The notes under the pieces are model-generated. The model saw nothing but the letters and a program-made list of their open reading frames with translations. It was not told where the DNA came from and ran no database searches. A stretch of DNA of 64,000 nucleotides from Novilysobacter_A longmucuonensis (GTDB taxonomy: Bacteria; Pseudomonadota; Gammaproteobacteria; Xanthomonadales; Xanthomonadaceae): the NCBI RefSeq assembly GCF_046600735.1, contig NZ_JBJMAW010000001.1, positions 372,001 through 436,000 of the forward strand, written 5' to 3'. The position numbers and the translations under genes were made by a program. Position 1 is the first letter of the stretch. Each line of letters begins with the position of its first letter. This document shows, in pieces, positions 24,484 through 34,533 of this stretch.

Positions 24484-26064
24484 TCAATGACGGAAATGGC
24501 GCACGCCGGTGAACACCATTGCCAGGCCATGCTCGTCGGCCGCGGCGATGACCTCCTTGTCGCGCATCGAGCCGCCGGGCTGGATCACCGCACCGATGCC
24601 GGCCGCGGCGGCGGCGTCGATGCCGTCGCGGAACGGAAAAAACGCGTCGGAGGCCATGACCGAGCCAGGCACCGCCAGGCCGGCCTCGTCGGCCTTGAGC
24701 GCGGCGATTTTCGCGCTGACCACGCGGCTCATCTGGCCGGCGCCGATGCCGATGCTGCGCTGGTCGCGGGCGTAAACAATCGCGTTGGACTTGACGTACT
24801 TGGCGATGCGCCAGGCGAACAGCAAGTCGTCCAGCTCGGCGTCGGTCGGCGCGCGCTGCGTCACCACTTGCAGTTCCTCGCGGGTGACCTCGCGGATGTC
24901 GCTGGTTTGCATCAGCAGGCCGGAGCCGACCCGCTTGACGTCGAAGTTGTTGCGCCCGTCGCCGTGCGGGATCCGCAGCACGCGCACGTTGGCTTTCTTC
25001 TTGGCGTAGTCGAGCGCGCCATCCTCGTAATCGGGTGCGATCAGCACCTCGACGAACTGGCGGTCGAGGACCGCCTTCGCGGTCGCCGCGTCGAGTGTCT
25101 TGTTGAACGCGATGATGCCGCCGAACGCGGAGGTCGGGTCGGTGGCGTAGGCCAGCTCGTACGCATCGCCGCAGGCCACGCCCTGGGCGACGCCGCACGG
25201 GTTGGCGTGCTTGACGATCACGCAGGCCGGGCGCTCGAACTGGCGCACGCATTCCCACGCGGCATCGGCATCGGCCAGGTTGTTGAAGCTCAGCTCCTTG
25301 CCCTGCAGCTGGGTGAACGTCGCCAACGTGCCGGGCACCGGCCACAGGTCGCGGTAGAACGCGCCGTGCTGGTGCGGGTTCTCGCCATAGCGCAGGTCCA
25401 TGACCTTGACGAAGTTGCTGTTGTTCTGTGCCGGGAACAGCGTGCGCGAACCGGCCTCGTCCAGCGATGACAGATAGTTGCTGATGCAGGCGTCATAGAA
25501 GGCCACGCGGTTGAACGCGGCGACTGACAGCGCGAAGCGCGTCTTGCCCGAGAGTGCGCCGTCATTGGCGGCCATCTCCTGGACGATGCCGGCGTACTGC
25601 GCCGGCTCGGTGGCGACAGCGACGCGCGCGAAATTCTTGGCCGCCGAACGCAGCATCGCCGGGCCGCCGATGTCGATGTTCTCGATGATCTCGTCCATGG
25701 TCGAGTCGGGATTGCTCGACACCGCTTCGAACGGATACAGGTTCAGCACCAGCAGGTCGATCGCGCCGATGCCGTGCTGCGCCATCACCGTCTCGTCCAG
25801 CCCGGCGCGGCCGAGCAGGCCGCCGTGCACCATCGGGTGCAGGGTCTTGACCCGTCCGTCCATCATCTCGGGAAAGCCGGTGACGTCGCTGACGTCCCGG
25901 ACCGCGATCCCTGCGTCGCGGATCGCCCTGGCGGTGCCGCCGGTGGAGAGCAGCTCGACATCGCGTGCCGCCAGCGCCTGGGCCAGTTCGATCAGGCCGG
26001 TCTTGTCGGACACGGACAACAGCGCGCGGCGGATCTTCACCGGCGAGGTGGGGACGGCAGTCAT
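24484..26064 (-). CDS. purH: Bifunctional AICAR transformylase / IMP cyclohydrolase
   Basis: Last two steps of IMP synthesis. 526 residues, the standard length. The N-terminal cyclohydrolase domain (1-195) has RALLSVSDKTGLIELAQAL, LLSTGGTARAIRDAG and GRVKTLHPMVHGG; the transformylase domain has RYGENPHQ, KHANPCGVA and the terminal SMRDKEVIAAADEHGLAMVF. ATG at 26064 follows a leader of about 140 bases with a heptamer tract. It lies downstream of fis on the same strand; the antiporter gene follows at once. Confidence 0.96.
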   Translation of the reverse strand: MTAVPTSPVKIRRALLSVSDKTGLIELAQALAARDVELLSTGGTARAIRDAGIAVRDVSDVTGFPEMMDGRVKTLHPMVHGGLLGRAGLDETVMAQHGIGAIDLLVLNLYPFEAVSSNPDSTMDEIIENIDIGGPAMLRSAAKNFARVAVATEPAQYAGIVQEMAANDGALSGKTRFALSVAAFNRVAFYDACISNYLSSLDEAGSRTLFPAQNNSNFVKVMDLRYGENPHQHGAFYRDLWPVPGTLATFTQLQGKELSFNNLADADAAWECVRQFERPACVIVKHANPCGVAQGVACGDAYELAYATDPTSAFGGIIAFNKTLDAATAKAVLDRQFVEVLIAPDYEDGALDYAKKKANVRVLRIPHGDGRNNFDVKRVGSGLLMQTSDIREVTREELQVVTQRAPTDAELDDLLFAWRIAKYVKSNAIVYARDQRSIGIGAGQMSRVVSAKIAALKADEAGLAVPGSVMASDAFFPFRDGIDAAAAAGIGAVIQPGGSMRDKEVIAAADEHGLAMVFTGVRHFRH

Positions 26065-26167
26065 GCGCTCAGGCTCAGCAGGGGAGCCGCGAATTATAAC
26101 GAGTGATCGTCAGCCGGATCCTCGCGCGTTCTTCCGCGGGAACGACGAGCGAGGGCGCGATGATCTT

Positions 26168-26190
26168 GCGAGTCCCGAGTCCCGACTCCG
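26168..26190. repeat. Short CGAGTCC heptamer tract between fis and purH
   Basis: GCGAGTCCCGAGTCCCG then ACTCCGAAAA: same tract as at 11578-11600 and an abbreviated version of the array before waaA. It sits just downstream of the fis stop. Confidence 0.6.
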
Positions 26191-26202
26191 AAAACCGCCG
26201 CC

Positions 26203-26475
26203 TCAGCCCAGCCCGTAATCGCGCAGCTTCTTGCGCAAGGTCGCGCGATGGATGCCGAGCATCGCCGCGGCGCGGCTCTGGTTGCCGTCGCAGTGGGACA
26301 GCACCTCGGCGAACAGCGGGATCTCCAGTTCGCGCAGCGCGATCTCGTAGAGGTCCTCGGTGCCGCTGCCGTTGAGGTCGCCGAGGTAGCGCCGGATCGA
26401 GGTGGCGACATGGTCACGCAGCGGAACGCGTGGCCCGGGACGGGAGGCATCGTGGCGGTCGGTTGCGGCGTTCAA
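26203..26475 (-). CDS. fis: DNA-binding protein Fis
   Basis: Nucleoid protein and transcription activator, a dimer that bends DNA. 90 residues. The C-terminal helix-turn-helix GNQSRAAAMLGIHRATLRKK (residues 64-83) is the Fis signature; LREHV-like LRDHVATSIRRYL leads into the dimer helix. The start appears to be TTG at 26475 preceded by GGGGGGAA six to seven bases upstream; the nearby ATG is in another frame. A non-ATG start would keep translation low. It is part of the aroQ-accB-accC-prmA-DUF3426-fis-purH order seen in xanthomonads, whereas enterobacteria have dusB-fis. Confidence 0.93.
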   Translation of the reverse strand: MNAATDRHDASRPGPRVPLRDHVATSIRRYLGDLNGSGTEDLYEIALRELEIPLFAEVLSHCDGNQSRAAAMLGIHRATLRKKLRDYGLG

Positions 26476-26662
26476 GAAACATTCCCCCCGGAATTCTCGC
26501 GTCCCGTCGCGGAGTCGAATCGGGCGCGGTGCGCGCGGGCCGGGCGACGGGAGGACGGAGTCTATCGCGGGAAAGTCGCGGGGAACACCGTGACCGCACC
26601 GATTCAGGACAAATGCGCGGGAGGCGGGCCACGAAACGTGAGCGAAGTCTCCGGCCCAGACT

Positions 26663-27463
26663 TCAGCGGAACTCGAAGGTGAACGCGACGATCCGTGGCG
26701 ACGGCTCCACCACCGAAAACTGCACCGACGCGCTCTGGCCAGGCGCCAGCGTCGCTGCGCCGCCGTCGGACCGGTACTCCTGTGGCGCGAACGCGCGCAT
26801 CCCGAGCGGCTTGCCCTCCAGGTCGGCCAGGCTCAACACCAGGATCGGCCATGGCTGCGGCCAACGTGCGTCGTTGCGGAAGCTGGCGTTGACATCGAGC
26901 ACGCCGGCCTGGCCGGGCCGTGGTTGCACGCTGCGGTTGAGCATCGTGTAGGCCGCCGGTTCCTGCCACGGCGGCACCTGGCAGCGCAGCACCTCGCACA
27001 GGCCGGCGAGCCACGGCCGCCAGCGCGCGTCGGCGGCCAGTTCGACGCGTTGCGCGAGCAGCAGCTGCAGGGCCAGCACCACGACCAGCACCACCAGCAC
27101 CGCCACTTCCGGCCAGCGCGGCATGTGCACGCCGCGGGTCACCGGCACCCGCGCGAAGCTCGGGCTGCCGCGCCTGCGGCCGGTGCGCGGCGGAGTGCGC
27201 GCGGGTACCTGCCCGGCGACCGCCGCAGGCGGTGCCACCGGATCTTCCGGTGCAACGTCTGTCGCTGTCGCTAGGGTCGGATCTACCTCCGACTCCGCGT
27301 CAGCGGCTGTCTCGATCGGCCCGGCGGGCTTGGCCCGGTCGGTGTCGGCGGGGTCCGCCGCGGCCTGCAGCGGCTGCGCGCAACGCGGGCAGCGCTGCGG
27401 CATGCCGTCGCCGGATGCCGCCGATGCGACCAGGAATCCACAATGCGGGCAGGGCACGGACAT
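26663..27463 (-). CDS. Zinc-ribbon and DUF3426 membrane protein
   Basis: 266 residues. A zinc ribbon opens the protein with CPHCGF (4-9) and CPRC about 25 residues later; an acidic Pro/Ala-rich linker follows (about 40-130); one transmembrane helix (about 140-162, VLVVLVVVLALQLLLA) anchors a periplasmic DUF3426 domain with CEVLRCQVPPW and SFRNDARWPQPWPILVLSL. The family commonly sits between prmA and fis, as here. Function unknown. ATG 27463 was chosen because the zinc ribbon starts there; the open frame upstream encodes nothing recognisable. Confidence 0.85.
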   Translation of the reverse strand: MSVPCPHCGFLVASAASGDGMPQRCPRCAQPLQAAADPADTDRAKPAGPIETAADAESEVDPTLATATDVAPEDPVAPPAAVAGQVPARTPPRTGRRRGSPSFARVPVTRGVHMPRWPEVAVLVVLVVVLALQLLLAQRVELAADARWRPWLAGLCEVLRCQVPPWQEPAAYTMLNRSVQPRPGQAGVLDVNASFRNDARWPQPWPILVLSLADLEGKPLGMRAFAPQEYRSDGGAATLAPGQSASVQFSVVEPSPRIVAFTFEFR

Positions 27464-27584
27464 GCCCGAAGTGTACGGCGCCGGCGCGCCGCGACGGGAT
27501 CCCGGCTCCGGTGCGGCGTGCACTATCGGACCGCGATCGCACTTTTTCGGCTTTTCCAGACGCACTTGCGAGCGCGTCGGAGGC

Positions 27585-28505
27585 TCAGCCGCGGCGGACC
27601 CCGGTGATGCGGATCCAGTCGTCGAGCCGCTCGGCATGCAACTGCTGGAAACCGGTGGCGAAGCACGCGAGCACCTCGTCCTCCTGCCCGGCCAGGATGC
27701 CCGACAGTGCGATCCGGCCATGTGGTGCGACGCGTGCCGTCAGGGTGTCGGCCAGCGCGATCAGCGCCGAGGCGAGAATGTTGGCGACCACCACCGGGTA
27801 GCTCGCCGTCGGCTCGTCGCCGGGCAGGTACACCGACAGCCGCTCGGCGACTTCGTTGCGTGCCGCGTTGTCGTGGGTGGCGAGCAGCGCCTGCGGGTCG
27901 TTGTCGATGCCGACCGCACGTGCCGCACCGAGCTTGAGCGCGGCCAGCGCGAGAATGCCGGAGCCGCAACCGAAGTCGAGCACCGGCTGCTCGCGCAGCG
28001 CCCCTTCGCTGGCCAGTGTGTCCAGCCACTGCAGGCACAACGCGGTGGTCGGATGGGTGCCGGAGCCGAAGGCGAGGCCGGGATCCAGGCGTACCACCGC
28101 GGCGTCGGGCGCATCGGCGCCGTCGGGCAGCGCGTGATTCCACGGCACAATCCAGGTGCGCGCGCCGAACTGCAGCGGTTCGTACTGGTCCATCCAGGCG
28201 CGTTCCCAGTCCTGGTCGGCGACCTCACGGCACTGCGCGCGCGACCAGTCGAGATCGGCATCGGCCGCGGCCAGCGCATGCATCAGCAGTTCCGGCAAAG
28301 TGCCGCCGGCGAACAGCGCGGTCAGCGCCATCTCCCGCCAGACCGGCGTCTCGCCGACCCCGGGCTCGAAGATCGCCTGCTCGTCGGGCGCATCGGCGTG
28401 GGCGTCTGCCAGCGTGACCGCCAGCGCACCGACCTGCTCCAGCGCGTGTTCGTAGCGCGGTTGCTCGGCTTCGGTGCAGGGCAGGGTGAGTTCGAGAAAG
28501 GGCAT
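27585..28505 (-). CDS. prmA: Ribosomal protein L11 methyltransferase
   Basis: Trimethylates ribosomal protein L11 using S-adenosylmethionine. 306 residues. The N-terminal L11-recognition domain runs to about 90, with WERAWMDQYEPLQFG at about 102-116; the Rossmann domain has DPGLAFGSGTHPTT, the SAM loop VLDFGCGSGILALAALKLG and the NILA catalytic-site motif in VVVANILASAL. ATG 28505 is right for the family start MPFLELTLPC. It follows accC, separated by 161 bases containing a heptamer inverted repeat. Confidence 0.95.
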   Translation of the reverse strand: MPFLELTLPCTEAEQPRYEHALEQVGALAVTLADAHADAPDEQAIFEPGVGETPVWREMALTALFAGGTLPELLMHALAAADADLDWSRAQCREVADQDWERAWMDQYEPLQFGARTWIVPWNHALPDGADAPDAAVVRLDPGLAFGSGTHPTTALCLQWLDTLASEGALREQPVLDFGCGSGILALAALKLGAARAVGIDNDPQALLATHDNAARNEVAERLSVYLPGDEPTASYPVVVANILASALIALADTLTARVAPHGRIALSGILAGQEDEVLACFATGFQQLHAERLDDWIRITGVRRG

Positions 28506-28572
28506 GGGGGCGGCGGGCTGAGGGTTGCGACTCGAGCAGTGGGGTTCGTGGGGCGTGCCTGGATGCGTATTT

Positions 28573-28659
28573 CGGGACCGGGGACCGGGGACCCGGGACC
28601 CGGAAAGGCAGAGACAAGAGCGGGAACTCGTTTTCTGCTCTTCCGGGTCCCCGGTCCCG
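28573..28659. repeat. GGGGACC heptamer inverted repeat between accC and prmA
   Basis: Four consecutive heptamers of the form SGGGACC (28573-28600) are matched by an inverted block GGGTCCCCGGTCCCGG (28643-28658), so the intergenic RNA can form a GC-rich hairpin. The same arrangement recurs between accB and accC. Confidence 0.8.
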
Positions 28660-28666
28660 GCTCCAC

Positions 28667-30034
<1,368 letters not shown>

Positions 30035-30068
30035 TAGGGATTCCGGGAGTCGGGGTTGTTTCGCGTTG

Positions 30069-30170
30069 CGGGACCGGGGACCGGGGACCGGGGACCCGGG
30101 AAAAGCACAAGCCGAGCGCGACGCTTTGCTGTTGCTTTCCCCGGTCCCCGGTCCCGTGTCCCCGGTCCCG
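30069..30170. repeat. GGGGACC heptamer inverted repeat between accB and accC
   Basis: CGGGACC/GGGGACC heptamers at 30069-30100 are inverted at 30139-30170 (CCCCGGTCCCCGGTCCCG and CCCCGGTCCCG). The 140-base gap between two genes that must be made in fixed ratio is thus nearly all one foldable repeat. Confidence 0.8.
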
Positions 30171-30174
30171 ACCA

Positions 30175-30648
30175 TCAACCAATCACGAACAGCGGCTGAT
30201 CGAACTCGATCGGCTGGCCGCTCTCGGCCATCACCTTGAGCACGGTGCCGGAGACGTCGGCCTCGATCGGGTTGAACATCTTCATCGCCTCGATGATCGC
30301 CAGCGTCTCGCCGGCCCGGATCGACTGGCCGACGGTGACGAACGGCGGCTTGTCCGGCGCCGGCGAGGCGTAGAACGTGCCGACCATCGGTGCGCGCACG
30401 ACATGGCCGTCGGGCAGGTCCGGGCCGGACGCGCCGGCGTGGCCGCTGCCGCTGGCGGCATCGGTCGATGACGGCGTCGGCGCGGCATGCATCGGCGCGG
30501 CGGCGTGCGCGAGCGGTGCGGCGACGGCGATGCCGCCGCGCGGCGTGCGGGCCAGGCGGACCGACTCTTCGCCTTCCTTGATCTCGATCTCGGCCAGGTT
30601 CGACTCTTCGAGCAGGTCGATCAGTTTCTTGATTTTGCGCAGGTCCAT
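30175..30648 (-). CDS. accB: Acetyl-CoA carboxylase, biotin carboxyl carrier protein
   Basis: Carries biotin between the carboxylase and transferase halves of acetyl-CoA carboxylase. 157 residues: an N-terminal dimerisation helix (MDLRKIKKLIDLLEESNLAE), a Pro/Ala/Ser/His-rich flexible linker (about 40-80) and the biotinyl domain. Biotin is attached by BirA to K123 in EAMKMFN. The 'thumb' segment characteristic of bacterial AccB is at TFYASPAPDKPPFVTVG (91-107). Lies between aroQ and accC in the same direction. Confidence 0.97.
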   Translation of the reverse strand: MDLRKIKKLIDLLEESNLAEIEIKEGEESVRLARTPRGGIAVAAPLAHAAAPMHAAPTPSSTDAASGSGHAGASGPDLPDGHVVRAPMVGTFYASPAPDKPPFVTVGQSIRAGETLAIIEAMKMFNPIEADVSGTVLKVMAESGQPIEFDQPLFVIG

Positions 30649-30715
30649 GGGTCGGGCCTCTGGTGGGTGGGCTCCGCTCGGGGCGGGGCGTGGATTCGTG
30701 GAAGTCGGAGTGCCG

Positions 30716-31183
30716 TCAGGACGGCCGGGACTTGGACACGGCGTGGCGGTCCAGCCACGCCAGCGCCGCGTCGAGCGCGTAGCGGTAGCTGTCCTCGCCG
30801 AAACCGGCGATCACGCCCAGCGCGAGATCGCTGAAATAGCTGTGGCGGCGGAACGGCTCGCGGGTGTGCGGGTTGGACAGGTGGATCTCGATGAACGGCA
30901 GGTCCACCGCGGCCAATGCATCGCGCAGCGCCACGCTGGTGTGGGTGAAGGCGGCCGGGTTGATCAGGATCAGCGCGGTGCCATCAACGCGGGTCGCCTG
31001 GATGCGCTCGACCAGCACGTGCTCGGCGTTGGACTGCAGCGTGGCGAACTGGTGCCCGGCGCGCTCGGCTCCGGCCTGCATCGCAGCGTCGATCTCGGCC
31101 AGAGTGGTCCGACCGTAGACCCGCGGCTCGCGATCGCCGAGCAGGTTGAGGTTGGGGCCGTGCAGGGCCAGCAGCTTCGCCAT
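30716..31183 (-). CDS. aroQ: 3-dehydroquinate dehydratase, type II
   Basis: Third step of the shikimate pathway; a dodecameric flavodoxin-like enzyme. 155 residues. HGPNLNLLGDREPRVYG carries the family start and the catalytic tyrosine (Y23); the lid arginine falls in this loop. NPAAFTHTSVALRDAL and FIEIHLSNPHTREPFRRHSY hold the remaining active-site His and Arg. It is the first gene of the acc operon in this order, as in many proteobacteria. Confidence 0.96.
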   Translation of the reverse strand: MAKLLALHGPNLNLLGDREPRVYGRTTLAEIDAAMQAGAERAGHQFATLQSNAEHVLVERIQATRVDGTALILINPAAFTHTSVALRDALAAVDLPFIEIHLSNPHTREPFRRHSYFSDLALGVIAGFGEDSYRYALDAALAWLDRHAVSKSRPS

Positions 31184-31304
31184 CAGGGGCCGGTGTTCAG
31201 GCGGAAAGGCCGGCAGTGTGCGTCAGGACGCGGGAGCTGTCCAGAAGTTGGCCCCCATATCGGCGAAGTTGTCGCGATTTAAGCGGCCGTTTGGATGATG
31301 TTTT

Positions 31305-31378
31305 GTAGGAGCGGCTTCAGCCGCGAACGGATGATGGTCGTTCGTCCGATTCGGGATCGCGGCTAAAGCCGCTCCTAC
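31305..31378. repeat. REP dimer between aroQ and the thioredoxin-like gene
   Basis: Inverted pair of GTAG-headed hairpins: 31305-31326 forward and 31357-31378 reverse, both stem class GCGGCT/AGCCGC; the reverse copy has a one-base loop change (CTAAAG for CTGAAG). The remaining parts of the gap 31184-31396 hold nothing I can identify. Confidence 0.85.
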
Positions 31379-31396
31379 AAGGGCTTAGCCGAGGGC

Positions 31397-32002
31397 TTAG
31401 CGGGCGTCGGCCCATTGGTCGATCTCGCCGTGCTCGAATGGGCCGATCTTCTGCTTGAGCAGCCGCCCATCGGTACCGACCAGCACGGTATACGGCAGCA
31501 CGCCACGCGGGTTGCCGAGCCGGACCCCGGCGTCCGCCGGGCCGGCCTGGTCCAGCACGATCGGGTAGCTGACCGGGACGCGGCCGAGGAACTCGCGCAC
31601 CGCGGCCTCCTCGTCCAGCGCGATTCCGACCACCTGGGTACCGGCTTCGCCCTGGCTGGCGGCGAAACGCTCCAGCTCGGGCATTTCCTGGATGCACGGT
31701 CCGCACCAGCTCGCCCACAGGTTGACCAGGATCGGGCGGCCGGCATAGTCGTCCGGCAGGGTCAGATCGCCGCCGCCGAGCCTGGGCAGGCTCAGCGCCG
31801 GCAGCGCCTGGCCGCGTCGGGCGACGGCCAGATCCGCCGGCGGTTCGGGCGCGCCGGCGGCGAGCACGCCCTGCAGCACCCGCTGGCCGATCTCGGTGCG
31901 CAGCAGCGGCGCGGGGCTGTTGAGCGCGATGCCGATGACCGCGCCGAACACGCCGGCGACCGCGGCCACCAGCAGCACCTTGGCGGTCGAGCTCATCGCC
32001 AT
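31397..32002 (-). CDS. TlpA/ResA-family membrane-anchored thioredoxin
   Basis: A 201-residue protein with an N-terminal signal anchor (about 8-27) and a periplasmic thioredoxin domain carrying WASWCGPC, the redox cysteines being C100 and C103. VVGIALDEEAAVREFL and the cis-proline segment GVLPYTVLV are present. It is the likely partner of DsbD immediately upstream: the start ATG (32002) shares one base with the dsbD stop (TGATG). Role inferred: reductive periplasmic thioredoxin for cytochrome c maturation or repair. A second ATG two codons in could also be used. Confidence 0.88.
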   Translation of the reverse strand: MAMSSTAKVLLVAAVAGVFGAVIGIALNSPAPLLRTEIGQRVLQGVLAAGAPEPPADLAVARRGQALPALSLPRLGGGDLTLPDDYAGRPILVNLWASWCGPCIQEMPELERFAASQGEAGTQVVGIALDEEAAVREFLGRVPVSYPIVLDQAGPADAGVRLGNPRGVLPYTVLVGTDGRLLKQKIGPFEHGEIDQWADAR

Positions 32003-34533
32003 CAGGGTGCACCTGCCGCGGCGGCGGCCGGCGCCTGCACCCGCGCGGCACGCTCGGCGAACGGGGCGGCCTGCTCGAAGCCGAACAGCCGCAGCTCGCG
32101 GCGTTCGCGGCCGTCGACGTAATACAGCGTGGCCGGCGGGCCGATGATGCCCAGGCGCTTCATCAGCGCCTGGTCGGCGTCGTCGTTGGCGGTCACGTCG
32201 GCCTTGAGCAGCACGAAGCCGTCCAGCGCCGCATGCACCACCGGCTCGGGGAAGGTGTACTTCTCCATCTCCTTGCACGACACGCACCAGTCGGCATAGA
32301 AGTCGAGCATCAGCGGCTGACCGGCAGCCTGCGCGGCGGCGAGTTCGCGGTCGAGGTCGGCCAGCGATTTGATCTTGCGGAACGGCAGCTCGCGCGATTC
32401 GATCCCGCCGGCGCTCAGCCCGGCCAGCGGCTGCAGCGGATCGCGGCTGCCGGCCATCGCGCCGACCACCTGCGCCACCCCGCCCACGCCCAGCAGCAGC
32501 GCCAGGGCCCAGGCGCCTGCACGCAGGCCCTCGCGCGGCATCGGTCGGCTCGCCGCCAGCCCCGCCATGGCCGCCGCGCCCAGCAGCAGCACGCCCCACA
32601 ATGCCAGCACCAGCGGCGCCGGCAGGATCCGCGACAGCATCCACACCGCCAGGCCCAGGAACACGAAGCCGAACACGCGCTGCACGCCGGTCATCCACGG
32701 GCCGCTGGTCGGCAGACCCCTGCCGGCCGCGATGCCGAACGCGATCAGCGGCAGGCCCATGCCCATCGCCAGCAGGAACAGCGCTGCGCCGCCGAACACC
32801 GGGTCCTGGGTCTGGCCGATGTACAGCACCGCCGCGGCCAGCGGCGGCGCCACGCACGGCCCGACGATCAGCGCCGACAGCGCGCCCATCGCAGCCACTC
32901 CGGCCCACGAGCCGCCGCGTTGCCGATCGCTCAGTGCGCCGAGCCGGCTGCGCAGCGATGCCGGCAGTTGCAGCTCGTAGGCACCGAAGCTCGACAGCGC
33001 CAGCGCGACGAACAGCAGCGCGAAGGCGACGATCACCCACGGGGTCTGGAACGCGATCTGCACGTTGGCGCCGACCAGCCCGGCGACCATGCCGGCGATG
33101 GTGAACACCAGCGCGTTGGCCAATACGTACACCAGCGACAGCGTCGCGGCGCGGCCAGTGCCAAGCCCGCGGCCGGGGCCCTGGCTGGCCGAGGCGCCGG
33201 CGATCAGTCCCGACAGGATCGGGATCATCGGCAGCACGCACGGGGTGAAGGCGAGCAGCAGGCCGAAGCCGAAGAAGCTCAGCAGCGCCCAGCCGCGGTC
33301 GGGCCCCGACAATGCGGCGGCGATGCGGCTGTCTTCGGCCTGGGCGGCGGTGGCCGGCTCCAGGGCGGGCCTCTCGGGCTCCCGTGCTGTTGTAGGAGCG
33401 GCTTCAGCCGCGAAGATGTCGCCGGTTGCGTCACCGCTGCCCGCCGCTGACGACCGCCCGCCGACCGGGTCTGCATTCGCGACCACGGGCCCATTCCCGG
33501 TCGCGGCTGAAGCCGCTCCTACCGGTTCCTCTGCGGGCGTTGCCTCGCCGGCCGGCAGCGCCACCGTCACCGTCCGTGTCATCGGCGGGTAGCAGATGCC
33601 GTCTGTCTGGCAGCCCTGGAAGCCGGCGGTCAGGCGCACTTCACCGGCAGCGGCGCGTTCGCGCCGCAACGGCAGCGGCACGTCGATCTGCTCGAAGAAC
33701 ACCGTGGTGGTGCCGAAGTATTCGTCGTGGTGCGTCTCCCCGCGCGGCCATTGCGGCTCACCGGCGCGCAGGCCTGCGGCGGCGACCAGCGGGCCATCCA
33801 GCTCCAGCGTGGTCTGGTCGCGGTACAGGTAATAGCCGCGCGCCGGGGTGAAGCGCAGCAGCAGGGTGTTGCCGTCGCCGGCAATCGCCTCGAAGCCGAA
33901 CGCCTGCTCCGGCGGCAGCGGCGCGGAAGCCGCGCCACTGCCGAACAGGCCCGGCGCCGCGGTGCCGGCGGACGACGCGGCGCCACCGAACGCGCTCAGC
34001 GCGCTGCCGAGCACGCCGCCGGCGCCCGAATCCATGGCCGCCGGCATGTCCACCACCAGCTCGCGGGTCTGCGGCGGATAGCACACCCCCAGGTCCGCAC
34101 AGCCCTGGTACTTCACTTCCAGCGTCACCCGGTCGGCACCGGCGGTGCCCGGCAGGGTCGCGGTCAGCGTGTCGCGATAGGTCTCGACCTCGCCGAAGAA
34201 CTCGTCCTCATACGCCTTGCCACGCGGCAGCTGCAGTGGCCCCGCGGCGTAGTCCGGCGTGGCCTTGACCGCGGTGCGATGGCGGTACAGGTAGTAGCCG
34301 TCGGCGATCTCCCAGTGGATTGCGATGCGGTCGGCCGCGGTGGCCCGGGCGCTGAGCACGAATGCCTCATCGACCGGTAGCAGGTCGTCCTCGTCGATCG
34401 CCGCTAGCGCCGGTGCCGCCGCCAGCAGCAGGCCGGCGAGCAGGGCGCACAATGCGGCGGCTCCGGGCACGCGGCGCTTGGCCCTGCCGGATCGGGCGCC
34501 GGGGCGGGCAGGGTCGCGCGGTGTCGCACTCAT
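32002..34533 (-). CDS. dsbD: Thiol:disulfide interchange protein DsbD with two alpha domains
   Basis: Moves electrons from cytoplasmic thioredoxin across the membrane to periplasmic thiol proteins. 843 residues, against about 565 in Escherichia coli. Signal peptide to about 44; DsbD-alpha domain 1 at about 45-165 (C145 and C151 in QGCADLGVCYPP); a second alpha domain at about 205-325 (C308, C314 in QGCQTDGICYPP); a linker encoded partly by REP repeats (338-381); the eight-helix core from about 415 with C432 in FTPCVLPMIP and VGPCVAPPL; and a C-terminal thioredoxin domain with YADWCVSCKEME. Coupled by TGATG to cutA upstream and tlpA downstream. Confidence 0.95.
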   Translation of the reverse strand: MSATPRDPARPGARSGRAKRRVPGAAALCALLAGLLLAAAPALAAIDEDDLLPVDEAFVLSARATAADRIAIHWEIADGYYLYRHRTAVKATPDYAAGPLQLPRGKAYEDEFFGEVETYRDTLTATLPGTAGADRVTLEVKYQGCADLGVCYPPQTRELVVDMPAAMDSGAGGVLGSALSAFGGAASSAGTAAPGLFGSGAASAPLPPEQAFGFEAIAGDGNTLLLRFTPARGYYLYRDQTTLELDGPLVAAAGLRAGEPQWPRGETHHDEYFGTTTVFFEQIDVPLPLRRERAAAGEVRLTAGFQGCQTDGICYPPMTRTVTVALPAGEATPAEEPVGAASAATGNGPVVANADPVGGRSSAAGSGDATGDIFAAEAAPTTAREPERPALEPATAAQAEDSRIAAALSGPDRGWALLSFFGFGLLLAFTPCVLPMIPILSGLIAGASASQGPGRGLGTGRAATLSLVYVLANALVFTIAGMVAGLVGANVQIAFQTPWVIVAFALLFVALALSSFGAYELQLPASLRSRLGALSDRQRGGSWAGVAAMGALSALIVGPCVAPPLAAAVLYIGQTQDPVFGGAALFLLAMGMGLPLIAFGIAAGRGLPTSGPWMTGVQRVFGFVFLGLAVWMLSRILPAPLVLALWGVLLLGAAAMAGLAASRPMPREGLRAGAWALALLLGVGGVAQVVGAMAGSRDPLQPLAGLSAGGIESRELPFRKIKSLADLDRELAAAQAAGQPLMLDFYADWCVSCKEMEKYTFPEPVVHAALDGFVLLKADVTANDDADQALMKRLGIIGPPATLYYVDGRERRELRLFGFEQAAPFAERAARVQAPAAAAAGAP
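33392..33522. repeat. REP inverted pair translated within dsbD
   Basis: GTAGGAGCGGCTTCAGCCGC at 33392-33411 faces its reverse complement at 33502-33522. The span is in frame with dsbD and encodes residues about 338-381 (VGAASAATG ... IFAAEAAPT), the linker before the membrane core. GTAG on the minus strand is read as part of sense codons, not as a stop. Confidence 0.9.
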
